The notes under the pieces: model-generated
What the model was told of the DNA's origin: nothing
Databases searched by the model: none
Seen by the model: only the letters and a program-made list of their open reading frames with translations
Program-made: the position numbers and the translations under genes
Shown: positions 10,578-19,425 of the stretch, in pieces
How the letters are laid out: the number at the start of each line of letters is the position of its first letter
Numbering within the stretch: position 1 is the stretch's first letter
NCBI RefSeq assembly: GCF_007066085.1
Contig: NZ_CP041405.1
Coordinates: 2,480,001-2,544,000 of the forward strand
Source: Paenibacillus thiaminolyticus
GTDB taxonomy: Bacteria; Bacillota; Bacilli; Paenibacillales; Paenibacillaceae
Length of the DNA stretch: 64,000 nt
Direction of reading: 5' to 3'

Positions 10578-10769
10578 ATCGGTGTCGCAAGACGTTAATC
10601 TTGGCTTCAAATGAATATCCGCTGTTCTTAACTAATTCCGGAAGTCTGACTCACACATGCTTGAATAAACGTCCAGCAAGACGTAATTTCGAACCTATGC
10701 CAGGCTTCCCTATGGAATTGATTAGTTAAGAACGACCGCCAACATTAACATCTCTCCCTGTATTTGGAT
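10549..10769 (-). ncRNA. Predicted structured RNA, about 220 nt, unknown family
   Basis: A consensus promoter (10776-10804) and a strong terminator (10549-10577) bound this region. Two long stems are visible. The outer is AGATGTTAATGTTGGC (10753-10738) with GCCAAGATTAACGTCT (10605-10590), 15 of 16 pairs including one G-U. The inner is about 16 bp, GTTCTTAACTAATCAATTCC (10733-10714) with GGAATTAGTTAAGAAC (10639-10624). Inside these is GGAAGCCTGGC / GTCAGACTTCC and an apical ACGTC-GACGT hairpin. The rod-like shape and size recall 6S RNA, but conserved 6S motifs were not identified. It could also be a leader of the mutS2-like gene. Confidence 0.7.
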
Positions 10770-10775
10770 AAATTT

Positions 10776-10804
10776 ATCATAAACGATAGCATCTGCAAAG
10801 TCAA
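10776..10804 (-). promoter_or_regulatory. Consensus sigma-A promoter for the structured RNA
   Basis: TTGACT (10804-10799), a 17-bp spacer and TATGAT (10781-10776) on the minus strand. It predicts a transcript start near 10769, just upstream of the first stem. Confidence 0.8.
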
Positions 10805-10949
10805 GCATGCCTCCAAGCTCCCCAGACCCGCTGGCTCCGCGCGCGTCTCTGTCCGCCCGTGGCACGGGCCTGCGTCCGTCTGGGGCACGGGCCTGCGCCC
10901 GCCCAGAGCGAGGGTCTGCGTCTCGCCGCTTGACAAATAGGTGAATTCT

Positions 10950-11903
10950 CTACTCCAGGCGCCCAGGCGCCTTCTTCTTGTACTGAGAGGGAGACAGGCC
11001 GGTATGACGCTTGAATATCCGCGAGAAATAAGCCAGATCGTTAAATCCGACGCCGAAGCAAATTTCCGTAATCGACATATCGGATTCCAGCAAGCATTCG
11101 ACCGCCTTGCGCACCCTGAGATCTATTAAGTAATCATTGAAAGTTTTGCCGGTAAAGCGCTTGAACAAGTAGCAAAAATAGGTCTTCGACAAGCTGAACT
11201 CGCGGCACAGCCGCTCTAGCCTCAGCTCTTCCGCATAGTGAAGATGAATATACTCGGTGACGGAGGTAATCACGTCCCGGTATTTTTCCACCCGATCGTC
11301 TTCTTCGCTTGTCTTGTCGGCCGGCTTCGTATACTCGCGGATAATAATCGCCAGCAGCCGGAGCAGATCGGCCTTCAGCACCAGCTCGTAATAACGGCGG
11401 GTATGCTGATACTCCTCCAGCATCTCCTGCAGCAGCCGCCCCACCTGGATATCGGTATCACCCGTCAAGGCCACCTTCGGCGTCGACTGCTTCTCATCCA
11501 TCAGGAACTGCTCCAGATAAGAAAAGTCAACGCCCCGCTCGCCGTCGCGCTCCGCCGGCTCAAGGACGAAATGCGGCAAAAATTCGCAGCCGATAATCTC
11601 AACCTCTTGCCCGGCGACCATCTCGACCCGATGGACCGCGAACGGCGGGATAATGAATAAATTCCCTTTGACCATATGATAACTGTGATGGTTGATCGTA
11701 TGCTTGAACTCGCCTTTCAGCACGTACCAGATCTGAATGTAGTCATGAGTATGATCCCAGATGCTGCCGATCGACTGATCCAACCGGTACACCTTGCAAG
11801 GAAGATGGGCCTGCAGTTCCTGTTCCGAACGAAATTCGATGACGCCGCGCGCCTCAGCCTCGCTGTCATGACCGCGCCTGCCGTCATGTGACATGTACAT
11901 CAC
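10950..11903 (-). CDS. AraC family transcriptional regulator with cupin N-terminus
   Basis: The protein has 317 aa. A cupin-like ligand-binding domain spans about residues 25-150 (HDYIQIWYVLKGEF, IPPFAVHRVEM). The AraC/XylS DNA-binding domain with two helix-turn-helix motifs lies at about 210-312 (LERLCREFSLSKTYFCYLFKRF, ITEICFGVGFNDLAYFSRIFKR, ending GLSPSQYKKK). Such proteins usually activate sugar-use genes on binding a small ligand. No target gene is adjacent, because the downstream genes are mutS2-like and the catabolic operon is 4 kb away. The N-terminal start has several candidate methionines (MMYM). Nothing broken is seen. Confidence 0.9.
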   Translation of the reverse strand: MMYMSHDGRRGHDSEAEARGVIEFRSEQELQAHLPCKVYRLDQSIGSIWDHTHDYIQIWYVLKGEFKHTINHHSYHMVKGNLFIIPPFAVHRVEMVAGQEVEIIGCEFLPHFVLEPAERDGERGVDFSYLEQFLMDEKQSTPKVALTGDTDIQVGRLLQEMLEEYQHTRRYYELVLKADLLRLLAIIIREYTKPADKTSEEDDRVEKYRDVITSVTEYIHLHYAEELRLERLCREFSLSKTYFCYLFKRFTGKTFNDYLIDLRVRKAVECLLESDMSITEICFGVGFNDLAYFSRIFKRHTGLSPSQYKKKAPGRLE

Positions 11904-11924
11904 CCTGTCTGTCCATTTAAGAGG

Positions 11925-12578
11925 TTGTTCACAAAGTCCGCTTTAGATCACGAAATGATCACGAAGAGATTTGCAGAAAGCAATCTCAATATCGAATCTT
12001 GAGTTACACGAATCCATTTGAACACGCGTTTTCTGATTGCCGATCATCTTTATTGTACAACGCTTGAATGCGTTTGCCCATCATCGTTTGCAAACGGTCC
12101 TATGCTTTTACTACTATTAAGTTCCAAAAGATAACAGTAAATAAAATAGTTAACGAGGAATGACCTTGTCCCACTTCTATTCTGGAGAACCCTTCTTAAG
12201 GATCGGAGCATTCACACACTCCTCCCATTGAGTATCTACACATACCCAAAATATCTTCTCTCCTACTCAATGCAGTTATTTCGCTGCCTAACATACTAAT
12301 CTTTTTTTCGAGAATTAATCCGTAGTATGGAAAATGGGAATAAAGAACCACTTTATTTTGGTGTAAATGTTTTACAATTGTATCTATCATAATGTAAATT
12401 TTGGATTTAAAGGAGGGATTAGGGGATAAAAAACGAGATTAATATAGTTCATTAAAATGTTAGACTTAATTAATGGGAGCCGCTCCGTTCAGATGCCTCA
12501 AGTTTTCACAAAAGGTGGAATAAGTGTAATTGTTAGTTTGAAACAGGAATTATGACAATAATCCCCCAGGAGGTAACC
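11925..12578. other. AT-rich intergenic region with a dispersed-repeat fragment
   Basis: Base composition drops sharply here. 11928-11960 holds a TTGTTCACAAAGTCCG copy related to repeats at 31095-31116 and 56513-56535. A 64-codon minus frame at 12196-12390 lacks a ribosome binding site. A possible binding site AAGGAGGG at about 12410 is not followed by a start. The matrixin ribosome binding site AGGAGGT is at 12568-12574. Confidence 0.5.
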
Positions 12579-13109
12579 ATGAAAAAGAAGATTATCTTCT
12601 TGTTGTTACTATTAACTCCATTACTAGCAACAAGTGTGTCTGCATATACTTTTTTAGGAGGAAAACATTCCAAAACCAATTTGCGAGTGGTTGTTAAATC
12701 AGGAACCAAATCTAAATATGAAGATTTTATTTATGATGCAGCACGTGACTGGTCTAACACTCCTACGAAAATAAATATGAGTGTATATCTAGGAGGAGGC
12801 GGTGATATTTATTTCGGTGGCGATAACTACGGCAATACCGACTGGAATGCACGGTGTACAAATTTTAGAGAATATATCTGGTATGGGGACTATACTACGT
12901 CTTCTATAGAAATGAACTATGACCTTATGGACTCAAGAAGCAACTTATATAATACAGCAACAATAAACCACGAACTAGGTCATGCCTTAGGACTCGATCA
13001 TGTCGATGACTCTTATCAAATCATGTACCATACAGGAAACCCAGCACGTAAAGTATATACCCCCCAATCTGATGATATAGATGGAGTCAATGCTTTGTAC
13101 GGTAAATAA
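12579..13109 (+). CDS. Secreted matrixin-like zinc metalloprotease (metzincin)
   Basis: The protein has 176 aa. A Sec signal peptide (MKKKIIFLLLLL..., cleavage after SVSA near residue 24) directs export. The full metzincin zinc motif HELGHALGLDH occurs at about residues 131-141 with a Met-turn at QIMY, so the three His ligands and catalytic Glu are present. Compact matrixin-type enzymes cleave extracellular proteins. There is no propeptide cysteine switch and no extra domains. The start at 12579 is chosen because AGGAGGT lies 4 nt upstream and the signal peptide starts there, rather than at 12552. Codon use is AT-rich relative to neighbours, suggesting transfer. The next gene follows by 27 bp. 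Confidence 0.9.
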   Translation: MKKKIIFLLLLLTPLLATSVSAYTFLGGKHSKTNLRVVVKSGTKSKYEDFIYDAARDWSNTPTKINMSVYLGGGGDIYFGGDNYGNTDWNARCTNFREYIWYGDYTTSSIEMNYDLMDSRSNLYNTATINHELGHALGLDHVDDSYQIMYHTGNPARKVYTPQSDDIDGVNALYGK

Positions 13110-13136
13110 ATGTAATACCCAACTGGAGGTGTTGGA

Positions 13137-13679
13137 ATGATACGATCACCACGATTCATTTATGGGAGTATTATCGGTTTGATACTTTTGGCTGGAATTG
13201 TTATATATTTTTTTCAAATCCCCCTTTTTACCGTGAACAGCGGCGGTGAGTTAAGTGTAAGGTATGATACAATTCAACAACTTGAAAATGACGCCGAGCT
13301 GATAGTTGAAGCGCATGCGGAAAAATCTAAGTCATTTAAACATAAGAGTGTCATTTTTACGCTAAGCGATGTCCAAGTAAAACAGGTGTACAAAGGATCC
13401 GTGAAACCCAATGAAATCATACAGGTTCTTGAGACGGGCGGAGTATACAATAATATTCTACACACGTTTGATGATAATAAAGCGATACGTAGCGGGGATA
13501 ACGCCCTGCTGTTCCTAAAAAAATACAAAGGTCCTGTCGCACAAGATGCGTATACCGTACTAGGCGTTTATCAAGGGAAATTCAACATCGATTCGAACGG
13601 TGTCCTCTTGCCCTCTCATCACGTGACTGGAGAACTCCAGAACATTCAAAAAATAAGTGATTTGAACCTTTCTCAATAA
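13137..13679 (+). CDS. Membrane-anchored extracellular protein of unknown function
   Basis: The protein has 180 aa. One N-terminal transmembrane segment (about residues 8-27) is followed by a soluble domain that is predicted to be outside, with beta-rich motifs (VIFTLSDVQVKQVYKGSVKP, GDNALLFLKKYKG, YTVLGVYQGKFNID). I did not recognise the family. It is preceded by CTGGAGGTG and lies 27 bp after the matrixin gene with the same AT-rich composition, so it is probably cotranscribed. It might bind, inhibit or anchor the protease; this is only inference from position. Confidence 0.65.
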   Translation: MIRSPRFIYGSIIGLILLAGIVIYFFQIPLFTVNSGGELSVRYDTIQQLENDAELIVEAHAEKSKSFKHKSVIFTLSDVQVKQVYKGSVKPNEIIQVLETGGVYNNILHTFDDNKAIRSGDNALLFLKKYKGPVAQDAYTVLGVYQGKFNIDSNGVLLPSHHVTGELQNIQKISDLNLSQ

Positions 13680-13697
13680 ACGCCGAGGCTGCCAACC

Positions 13698-13736
13698 AAA
13701 AGCCCGCAACCCGATCACGATCAGGTTGCGGGCTTT
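13698..13736. terminator. Bidirectional terminator
   Basis: AAGCCCGCAACC (13700-13711) and GGTTGCGGGCTT (13724-13735) form a 12-bp stem, flanked by AAA and TTT. It sits between the plus-strand membrane protein gene and the convergent end of the osmoprotectant operon. Confidence 0.85.
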
Positions 13737-13742
13737 GCCGCG

Positions 13743-14444
13743 TTACGTGGCGGAGCGGGTGGAATCGGCCTGAACGCCGTTCTTCCGCGACTTGCGTTCG
13801 GCGAGGTTCCATCGTTTTTGCAGGATGGCGAGCAGCACATCCGCGACGATGGCGAGCAGCGCCGCCGGGATCGCCCCGGCGTAGATGCGCAGCGGGTTCT
13901 GCGAATTGATGCCGGCATAGATTTCCCGGCCCAATCCGTCCCCGCCGACGATAGGCGCAATCGTCGCGACCCCGATCGCGATGACGGCCGCGATGCGCAG
14001 CCCCGTCAGCATATACGTCAGCGCCAGCGGGAATTGCACCTTGAACAGCAGCTGCAGCGGGCTCATGCCGACGCCGCGGCCGGCTTCGACATAGCTCGAA
14101 TTGACTTGCTTCAGCCCGACGTACGTATTGCGCACGATCGGGTTGAGCGAGTACAGGAGCAGGCCGACGACGACCGTCTTCGTGCCGAGCCCGAACGCGA
14201 GCATCAGCAGCACGAGCAGAGCCAGGCTCGGGATGACCTGCAGCGTGCTCGTCACCGCGAGAATGAGCTTGGACAAGCCTTTGTACCGGGCGCACAGCAC
14301 GCCGAGCGGAACGCCAATGACGAAGGCAAGACCGACGCCGGTGAGCACCATTATGATATGGGTCACGAAATATTCCCATAATAAATCCGTATTGCGGCCC
14401 ATATACGCGAGCAAATCCGCAATTGTCCATTCATAGCTTCCCAT
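13743..14444 (-). CDS. opuCD: Osmoprotectant ABC transporter permease (OpuCD type)
   Basis: The protein has 233 aa with about five or six membrane spans and the binding-protein-dependent permease signature in the EAGRGVGMSPLQLLFKVQFPLAL loop that contacts the ATPase. It is the last gene of a four-gene operon, opuCA-opuCB-opuCC-opuCD, for uptake of glycine betaine, carnitine or choline-type solutes. AAGGAGG precedes the ATG. The C-terminal tail (ERKSRKNGVQAD) is charged and cytosolic. The exact substrate cannot be told from sequence. Confidence 0.88.
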   Translation of the reverse strand: MGSYEWTIADLLAYMGRNTDLLWEYFVTHIIMVLTGVGLAFVIGVPLGVLCARYKGLSKLILAVTSTLQVIPSLALLVLLMLAFGLGTKTVVVGLLLYSLNPIVRNTYVGLKQVNSSYVEAGRGVGMSPLQLLFKVQFPLALTYMLTGLRIAAVIAIGVATIAPIVGGDGLGREIYAGINSQNPLRIYAGAIPAALLAIVADVLLAILQKRWNLAERKSRKNGVQADSTRSAT

Positions 14445-14459
14445 AGCGGGCCTCCTTTC

Positions 14460-15356
14460 TTACTGAATCAATCCGACTCGTTTTAAATAATTGACGGCGA
14501 CTTCCCGTTCACTTTTCTTCTCGACATCCACTTCATAGTTCAAATCGATCATCGTCTTCTCGTCCAAGGTCCCCACAAGCAGGCCGAGAACCTCCTTCAA
14601 TTCCGGATGCTCAGCCAGCACATCATTGCGCACCACAGTCGAAGCGTCATACGGCGGGAAAAATTGCTTGTCATCCTGCAGCGTCTTCAATTGATAAGCC
14701 TTCAGACGCGAATCGGTGGAATAAGCAAGCACAATATCGACCTGTGTGTTCGCCACCGCTTCATAGACGAGGCTTTGCTCCATCGGGAATTCCTTCCCGA
14801 ACCGGAAGCCGTACTCATCCTGGAAGCCCTTGTATCCGTCCAGCCCCCGCTCGAGCCAGGTCGTATCGACGCCCAGCCGCAGACTGCCGGCATCCTTCTG
14901 CACATCGGATATTTTCTCATATCCGCGTTCCTCAGCCAGATCGCTGCGTACGGTGAATGCATACGTATTCTCGAAGCCGAGCGGATCGAACCACGTAAAG
15001 TCAAAATATTGATCGAAGCCCTCTTGGGCTTGCTTCAATACCTCATCCCGCTGCTTCGTCTCGACGACCGGGAAATGATTGTTGAAAATCTCGCCCGTAT
15101 AGAGCGTGGCAATCTGCAGCTCGTTCTTCTTCATCGAGTTAATGATGATGCCGCTCGCTGCCAGGTCTGGCAGCACCTTGGCCTTCAAGTCAGTACGGTC
15201 TTCAATGAGCGCCTTGTACATTTCGGCCAATATTTTCGCCTCGGAATAGGTCTGCGCCCCGATGACAAGCCGATTGTCCAGCCCGCAGGAAGACAACAAT
15301 ATCGTCAACGCCAGCAGGGCGATCGCGATGCCCGCCGGCCGTGTTCGTCCAGTCAT
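14460..15356 (-). CDS. opuCC: Osmoprotectant-binding lipoprotein (OpuCC type)
   Basis: The protein has 298 aa. Its signal peptide ends in the lipobox LLSSC, so it is tethered outside the membrane. The mature part is an OpuAC-like periplasmic-binding fold (VIGAQTYSEAKILAEMYKALIE at the start, GVDTTWLERGLDGYKGF, DIVLAYSTDSRL). The start is set at 15356 rather than the upstream 15380, because GGAGGAGG sits just ahead of ATG ACT GG. It is the third gene of the operon and delivers quaternary amines to the OpuCB/OpuCD permease. Confidence 0.9.
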   Translation of the reverse strand: MTGRTRPAGIAIALLALTILLSSCGLDNRLVIGAQTYSEAKILAEMYKALIEDRTDLKAKVLPDLAASGIIINSMKKNELQIATLYTGEIFNNHFPVVETKQRDEVLKQAQEGFDQYFDFTWFDPLGFENTYAFTVRSDLAEERGYEKISDVQKDAGSLRLGVDTTWLERGLDGYKGFQDEYGFRFGKEFPMEQSLVYEAVANTQVDIVLAYSTDSRLKAYQLKTLQDDKQFFPPYDASTVVRNDVLAEHPELKEVLGLLVGTLDEKTMIDLNYEVDVEKKSEREVAVNYLKRVGLIQ

Positions 15357-15418
15357 ACCGAATCCTCCTCCTTCATTCACTCTAGTCCCGGACCGTACAC
15401 CCCGTTACGGACGGCAAA

Positions 15419-16078
15419 TTAAGCAGACAAGCTGCTCGTCCGTCCAAAACGGCGTGTAAGTGCTTTTTCCAATAGCCCGAGAAGTCCGTCGATAACAAAC
15501 GCAAGCACGATGGCCCCGACGGCTCCGGTAACGATCAGCTCCGGCTTGTTGACGCCCATGCCCGATACGATCAGCTGTCCCAGGCCCCCGGCCCCAATCA
15601 AGGCAGCGAGCGTCGCCCAACTGATAATATAGACCGTCGTCACGCGCACGCCGGACATAATATATGGCAAGGCTAGCGGAAGCTGAATGCGCACAATTCG
15701 CTGGAACGTCCCATAGCCCATGCCGCGGGCCGATTCCAGCACGCTTCGGTCCACAGATTCGAAGCCATCGTATGTATTACGCAGAATCGGCATAATCGAA
15801 TAGAGGAACAAAGCGAAGATCGCCGGCTTCATGCCGATGCCCATCAGCGGAATCATAATGGCCAGCAGCGCCAGACTCGGCACAGTCTGCAGCAGATTGG
15901 CGACGAAGAAGACGATGCTGTTCAGCCAGGACAAGGTGTTGTAGATAAGCGCGATGCCAAGCGGAATCGCAACGAGGCACCCGATCAGCACCGAAGCGGC
16001 TGAGATGACCATATGTTCAGCCAGTGCTGTGAGGATGTCGCTTCCCCGCTCTTGCAGAAATGTCAACCATCCACCCAT
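15419..16078 (-). CDS. opuCB: Osmoprotectant ABC transporter permease (OpuCB type)
   Basis: The protein has 219 aa with five or six hydrophobic spans. The ATPase-coupling loop reads ESARGMGYGTFQRIVRIQLPLALPYI, typical of BPD_transp_1 permeases. It is a paralogue of the OpuCD-like subunit; the two would form a heterodimeric channel. Its ATG lies 3 bp after the OpuCA stop, so translation is probably coupled. Confidence 0.9.
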   Translation of the reverse strand: MGGWLTFLQERGSDILTALAEHMVISAASVLIGCLVAIPLGIALIYNTLSWLNSIVFFVANLLQTVPSLALLAIMIPLMGIGMKPAIFALFLYSIMPILRNTYDGFESVDRSVLESARGMGYGTFQRIVRIQLPLALPYIMSGVRVTTVYIISWATLAALIGAGGLGQLIVSGMGVNKPELIVTGAVGAIVLAFVIDGLLGLLEKALTRRFGRTSSLSA

Positions 16079-16081
16079 CGG

Positions 16082-17245
16082 TTACGCCTCCTCTCTGAAC
16101 GTATTCGGCGCGCTCTCCATGATGGAAGGATACACGTCCGCCAAATGCTTCACGACGCTGCCGCGGGTAATCAAGCCGATGAACTTGCCGTTCTCGTCGA
16201 CGACCGCCAAAATCGTAAGCCGATTGTCGTTCATAATCTGAACCGCCTCCGGCAGCGGCGTTCCCGGACGGACGAAGTAGCCGATCGGCCGCATCACATC
16301 CTTCACCCGCTTATTCTCCTCGCCGTATTGGTCCAGCACCTTATAAATGGATACGATGCCTTGCAGCTTGTCCTCACGGTCGACGATGAACAGCGAGTCC
16401 ACCTTGCGGCTCTCCATCATCTTGATCGCTTCCGCCAGCCCCCGGTTCGGATACGCCGTGACCGGCTTCGGCACCATCACTTCATCCACTATCGGAATCT
16501 CGAAGCCGGACGCTCCTTCCAGCCGCTTCTGCCCAATGAACGTGCGGACGAAATCATTGGCCGGATGCCGAAGAATATTTTCCGGGGATCCGGTCTGTAC
16601 GACCTCGCCATCCTTCATCAGCACGATCGTATCCGCGATTTTGATCGCCTCATCCATATCATGGGTGACAAAAATAATCGTCTTGTTCAACTCCTGCTGC
16701 AGCCGGATCAGCTCATCCTGCAGCTGCTCCCTGCTGATCGGATCGAGGGCGCTGAACGGTTCGTCCATTAAAATGATATCCGGATCGGCGGCGAATGCCC
16801 GGATGACGCCAATGCGCTGCTGCTGGCCTCCGCTCAGCTCGGAAGGATAGCGATCGCGGTACACTTCCGGATCGAGGTGAACGAGCCGCAGCAGTTCATC
16901 CACCCGTTGTTCGGTCTTGGCTTTATCCCATTTCTTCAATTGCGGGACGACGGCAACGTTTTTGCCGATGGTCATGTGGGGGAATAATCCGATGTTTTGA
17001 ATGACGTAGCCGATATTGCGCCGCAGCTCGACAGCGTTCTGCTCGGCAATATCTTGGCCGTTAATGAGGATTTTTCCGCTTGAAGGGGTCATCAGACGGT
17101 TAATCATTTTCATCGTGGTCGATTTGCCGCAGCCGCTCGGTCCGATCAGGACGGTGAGCTCGCCCTTCTTGAATTCCAGATTGATGTCTTTCAACGCCTG
17201 AAAGCCACCTTCGTACACCTTATTCACTTGTTGGAATTGGATCAT
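16082..17245 (-). CDS. opuCA: Osmoprotectant ABC transporter ATPase with two CBS domains (OpuCA type)
   Basis: The protein has 387 aa. The ATPase domain (1-240) shows Walker A GPSGCGKST, signature LSGGQQQRIG, Walker B IILMDEPFSALDP and the switch His in THDMDEAIKIAD. Two CBS modules follow at about 255-310 and 315-370. In OpuA/OpuC transporters these modules sense ionic strength or cyclic-di-AMP. It opens the operon, with a 330-bp intergenic region upstream. Confidence 0.93.
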   Translation of the reverse strand: MIQFQQVNKVYEGGFQALKDINLEFKKGELTVLIGPSGCGKSTTMKMINRLMTPSSGKILINGQDIAEQNAVELRRNIGYVIQNIGLFPHMTIGKNVAVVPQLKKWDKAKTEQRVDELLRLVHLDPEVYRDRYPSELSGGQQQRIGVIRAFAADPDIILMDEPFSALDPISREQLQDELIRLQQELNKTIIFVTHDMDEAIKIADTIVLMKDGEVVQTGSPENILRHPANDFVRTFIGQKRLEGASGFEIPIVDEVMVPKPVTAYPNRGLAEAIKMMESRKVDSLFIVDREDKLQGIVSIYKVLDQYGEENKRVKDVMRPIGYFVRPGTPLPEAVQIMNDNRLTILAVVDENGKFIGLITRGSVVKHLADVYPSIMESAPNTFREEA

Positions 17246-17562
17246 ACACCATCACCTCTTTTTATAAAAAATATTGATAGAAGCTGTTGGCCCCTGCGGG
17301 TGCTGCCAAGTATGTAGATGAGTCCGGCCGGCCTGACATAGGAAGCAGTTATGTGTAATGTGTACGCGAATCAGCGCACGGAATAGAACGCGCCCTCGCT
17401 GAGAGCGCATCTACACATAAGCATACTTTATAATTACACCTATCCTGACCATATGAAACAAAAGACTTATATTTCGACAAAAACTCAGGTCTCTGGTCTT
17501 CATTATCTGCAATTTTTGGATTCTTATGTTTACCAAAAAAACCGTCCTTCTCCAACCACAAT
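17246..17562. other. Intergenic region upstream of the opuC operon
   Basis: This region holds the opuC 5' region. No confident sigma-A pair was found; TTGGCA with AT-rich -10-like sequence at about 17260-17310 is possible. The frames covering 17349-17837 show no family resemblance and overlap a real gene. Confidence 0.35.
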
Positions 17563-17596
17563 AAAAAAAGGCCTCGCGCCCTAACGGCGCGTGACC
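17563..17596 (-). terminator. Terminator that includes the UPF0316 stop codon
   Basis: On the minus strand GGTCACGCGCC pairs with GGCGCGAGGCC (two mismatched bulges) and is followed by TTTTTTT. The loop contains the TAG stop of the gene, so the last codons form the terminator stem. Confidence 0.75.
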
Positions 17597-18096
17597 TTGG
17601 TCCAAAATCCTCCGTGAAGCTGTGTCGGCTCGGAGGTGACGATAAATGCTTTCGGTTCGATCTCCAAAATCGATTGTTGGAGCATACTGCGGTTCTTCCG
17701 CTTCGCCAGCACCTCAAGCATGAGCCGATTCCCGTCCCGGCCGCTTCCGATCCAGGAGGTAACGCCGAAGCCGTGATCCCGTAAATAATTCGGCAGCGGG
17801 CTGTCCGGATTGTTGACGATGACCTTGAAGACAACATAGCCGAGCGCGATTTTGTCCTCGATCCAGGAGCCGGCCAGCACCCCGATGCCGTACCCGACCG
17901 CGTACACGATCAGGCTGACCGGTTCGTCCAAATATTTGAGCACCATATTCAGGCCAAGCACATAGATGATAATCTCAACCGTGCTGATTGAGGCGGCCAA
18001 ATACCGCTGTCCCTTCAAGGTCAATATCATACGCAGCGTGAAAAAAGAGACATAGATAATTTGTATCGTGAAAATGGCGATGAGAATCATAAACAT
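17581..18096 (-). CDS. UPF0316 membrane protein with DUF2179 domain
   Basis: The protein has 171 aa. Three membrane spans (about 3-25, 35-55, 60-80) precede a soluble C-terminal DUF2179-type domain (SWIGSGRDGNRLMLEVLAKRK, ILEIEPKAFIVTSEP). Members are common in Bacillales, but their biochemical role is unproven. The start MFMILIA at 18096 is chosen for its upstream GGAAGGAAAGG. The open frame extends 30 codons upstream, but without membrane or family character. It is monocistronic, with a terminator overlapping its 3' end. Confidence 0.85.
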   Translation of the reverse strand: MFMILIAIFTIQIIYVSFFTLRMILTLKGQRYLAASISTVEIIIYVLGLNMVLKYLDEPVSLIVYAVGYGIGVLAGSWIEDKIALGYVVFKVIVNNPDSPLPNYLRDHGFGVTSWIGSGRDGNRLMLEVLAKRKNRSMLQQSILEIEPKAFIVTSEPTQLHGGFWTKVTRR

Positions 18097-18466
18097 GGCG
18101 TATTCCTTTCCTTCCGCCGATGCAAATGCAACGCGAGTAATATAGATCTTTACCCCTCTTCTCCCTTCCGGAAACGCAAACAACAAAGAGGGACCCCGGC
18201 CGGCTGCCAGACTCCCTTGATTGTAATCTCTTTACAGCTGCAACACAAGCGGCTTCTGGCGGACTACCTTTGCCAATTCAAGGCTTCAGGCCCTCCCCGT
18301 TGTTGGGTTGGCCGAAGGCATTGTTCTCCTTCGCCTGCCGTCCTTCCCGTCGCTTTGCCCATCCTTCCATGCGCCCTGCTCGTCCTCCCCCCTTCATGCC
18401 CCTCTTCCGTTCCGGCACGCTTGCGTCCCTTACCTGCTATCCGTCCCGCTCCCGCTTGAAACGGAT
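18097..18466. other. Intergenic region, no gene seen
   Basis: This is a C-rich plus-strand stretch between two minus-strand genes. Frames open on both strands show no family resemblance and lack ribosome binding sites. No repeat or hairpin with a T-run is evident. Confidence 0.45.
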
Positions 18467-19318
18467 CTACCTTCTTGCCAGCCTGCGGTCCATCCATCCG
18501 GCAATGATCGGCACAGTCCATTCGACATGCTCGATCAAAAGCATGTGCCCTGCATTGGCGACGACTGCCAAATCCTTCTCCGTCGTGGCCAGACTGCAAA
18601 AGACTTCCTTCGTATAGTCAAGCGGCAGCATGCCATCCTTGTCCCCCGTAATCACTAGCGTATGCAGGCTGAAGTCGTTGATATGCCGTTCATCAGGCAC
18701 ATACCCGAGAAAAGATGCCCATGAGCGGACCGACCACTTGCGGTGCCAAAGCTTATCCTTGAACATGGCCAGCAGCCGGAGCTTGTTGTCGAACAAATGC
18801 CATGTCATCCTCAGCCCCATCATGACGGGCAAAGAAATCATTCTCTCGGGCTCATGCCCGTATTTGCTTAGTAGGGAGTCAATGCGCGGCTTGTCTATCG
18901 ATGCGGGCAGATTCCTAATATCCCATGCATTATGTAAAATAAGGCCCTTTAGTCTCGGCTCGCGGACCGCCGCGTAATAAGCAACCGACGCCCCGAAGCT
19001 CGTGCCGAACAAATAGACCTCCTGCCCATACTTGCGTATCGCGGCGTCCACGACATCAAGCGTGTCTTCTAGAAGCTCCTCATACATGTGAAGCCCTCGC
19101 TCCCCCAAGCTCTTGCCATGCCCGCGAAGGTCGACAGCGACAACTCGCAGTCCTTCCCTCCTCAACCGGCTCATCAGGCGGGTATAAAAGCCCGCATGCC
19201 AGCCGATGCCATGGACAAGGACAACCGTCGCCTTGGCATCTTCAACGCCGGCTACGGTCAGATGAAGGTCTGGCGCTCCCTCGCGCACAAGCCATTCGGT
19301 GTCGAATCTATCCTTCAT
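18467..19318 (-). CDS. Alpha/beta hydrolase, probably iron-regulated
   Basis: The protein has 283 aa of the monoacylglycerol-lipase-like alpha/beta hydrolase family. The oxyanion region is VLVHGIGWHAG, and the nucleophile elbow is FGTSFGAS (Ser at about residue 108). The acid is probably Asp in ITGDKDGM and the catalytic His is in NAGHMLL. There is no signal peptide, so it is cytosolic. The promoter 110 bp upstream contains a perfect Fur palindrome, so expression in iron limitation is inferred. A role such as siderophore ester hydrolysis or lipid turnover is possible, but not shown. Confidence 0.88.
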   Translation of the reverse strand: MKDRFDTEWLVREGAPDLHLTVAGVEDAKATVVLVHGIGWHAGFYTRLMSRLRREGLRVVAVDLRGHGKSLGERGLHMYEELLEDTLDVVDAAIRKYGQEVYLFGTSFGASVAYYAAVREPRLKGLILHNAWDIRNLPASIDKPRIDSLLSKYGHEPERMISLPVMMGLRMTWHLFDNKLRLLAMFKDKLWHRKWSVRSWASFLGYVPDERHINDFSLHTLVITGDKDGMLPLDYTKEVFCSLATTEKDLAVVANAGHMLLIEHVEWTVPIIAGWMDRRLARR

Positions 19319-19425
19319 ATCTCCCGCTCCCTATGCCATCGTCTACTGGACGCGCGCCGGTTCGTGTTCTTAGATGGCTTCCTATTTTATGAAAAGCTGC
19401 CGCGCTGCCATTCTATTGATTTATT

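Noticed and set aside
10549..10769. Assignment of the structured RNA as 6S RNA
   Set aside because: Shape and size fit, but the conserved bubble sequences could not be recognised, so the family was left open.
12196..12390. 64-codon minus frame
   Set aside because: No ribosome binding site, no family match, AT-rich intergenic composition.
17349..17837. 162-codon minus frame
   Set aside because: Overlaps the UPF0316 gene in another frame and its terminator; no family match.
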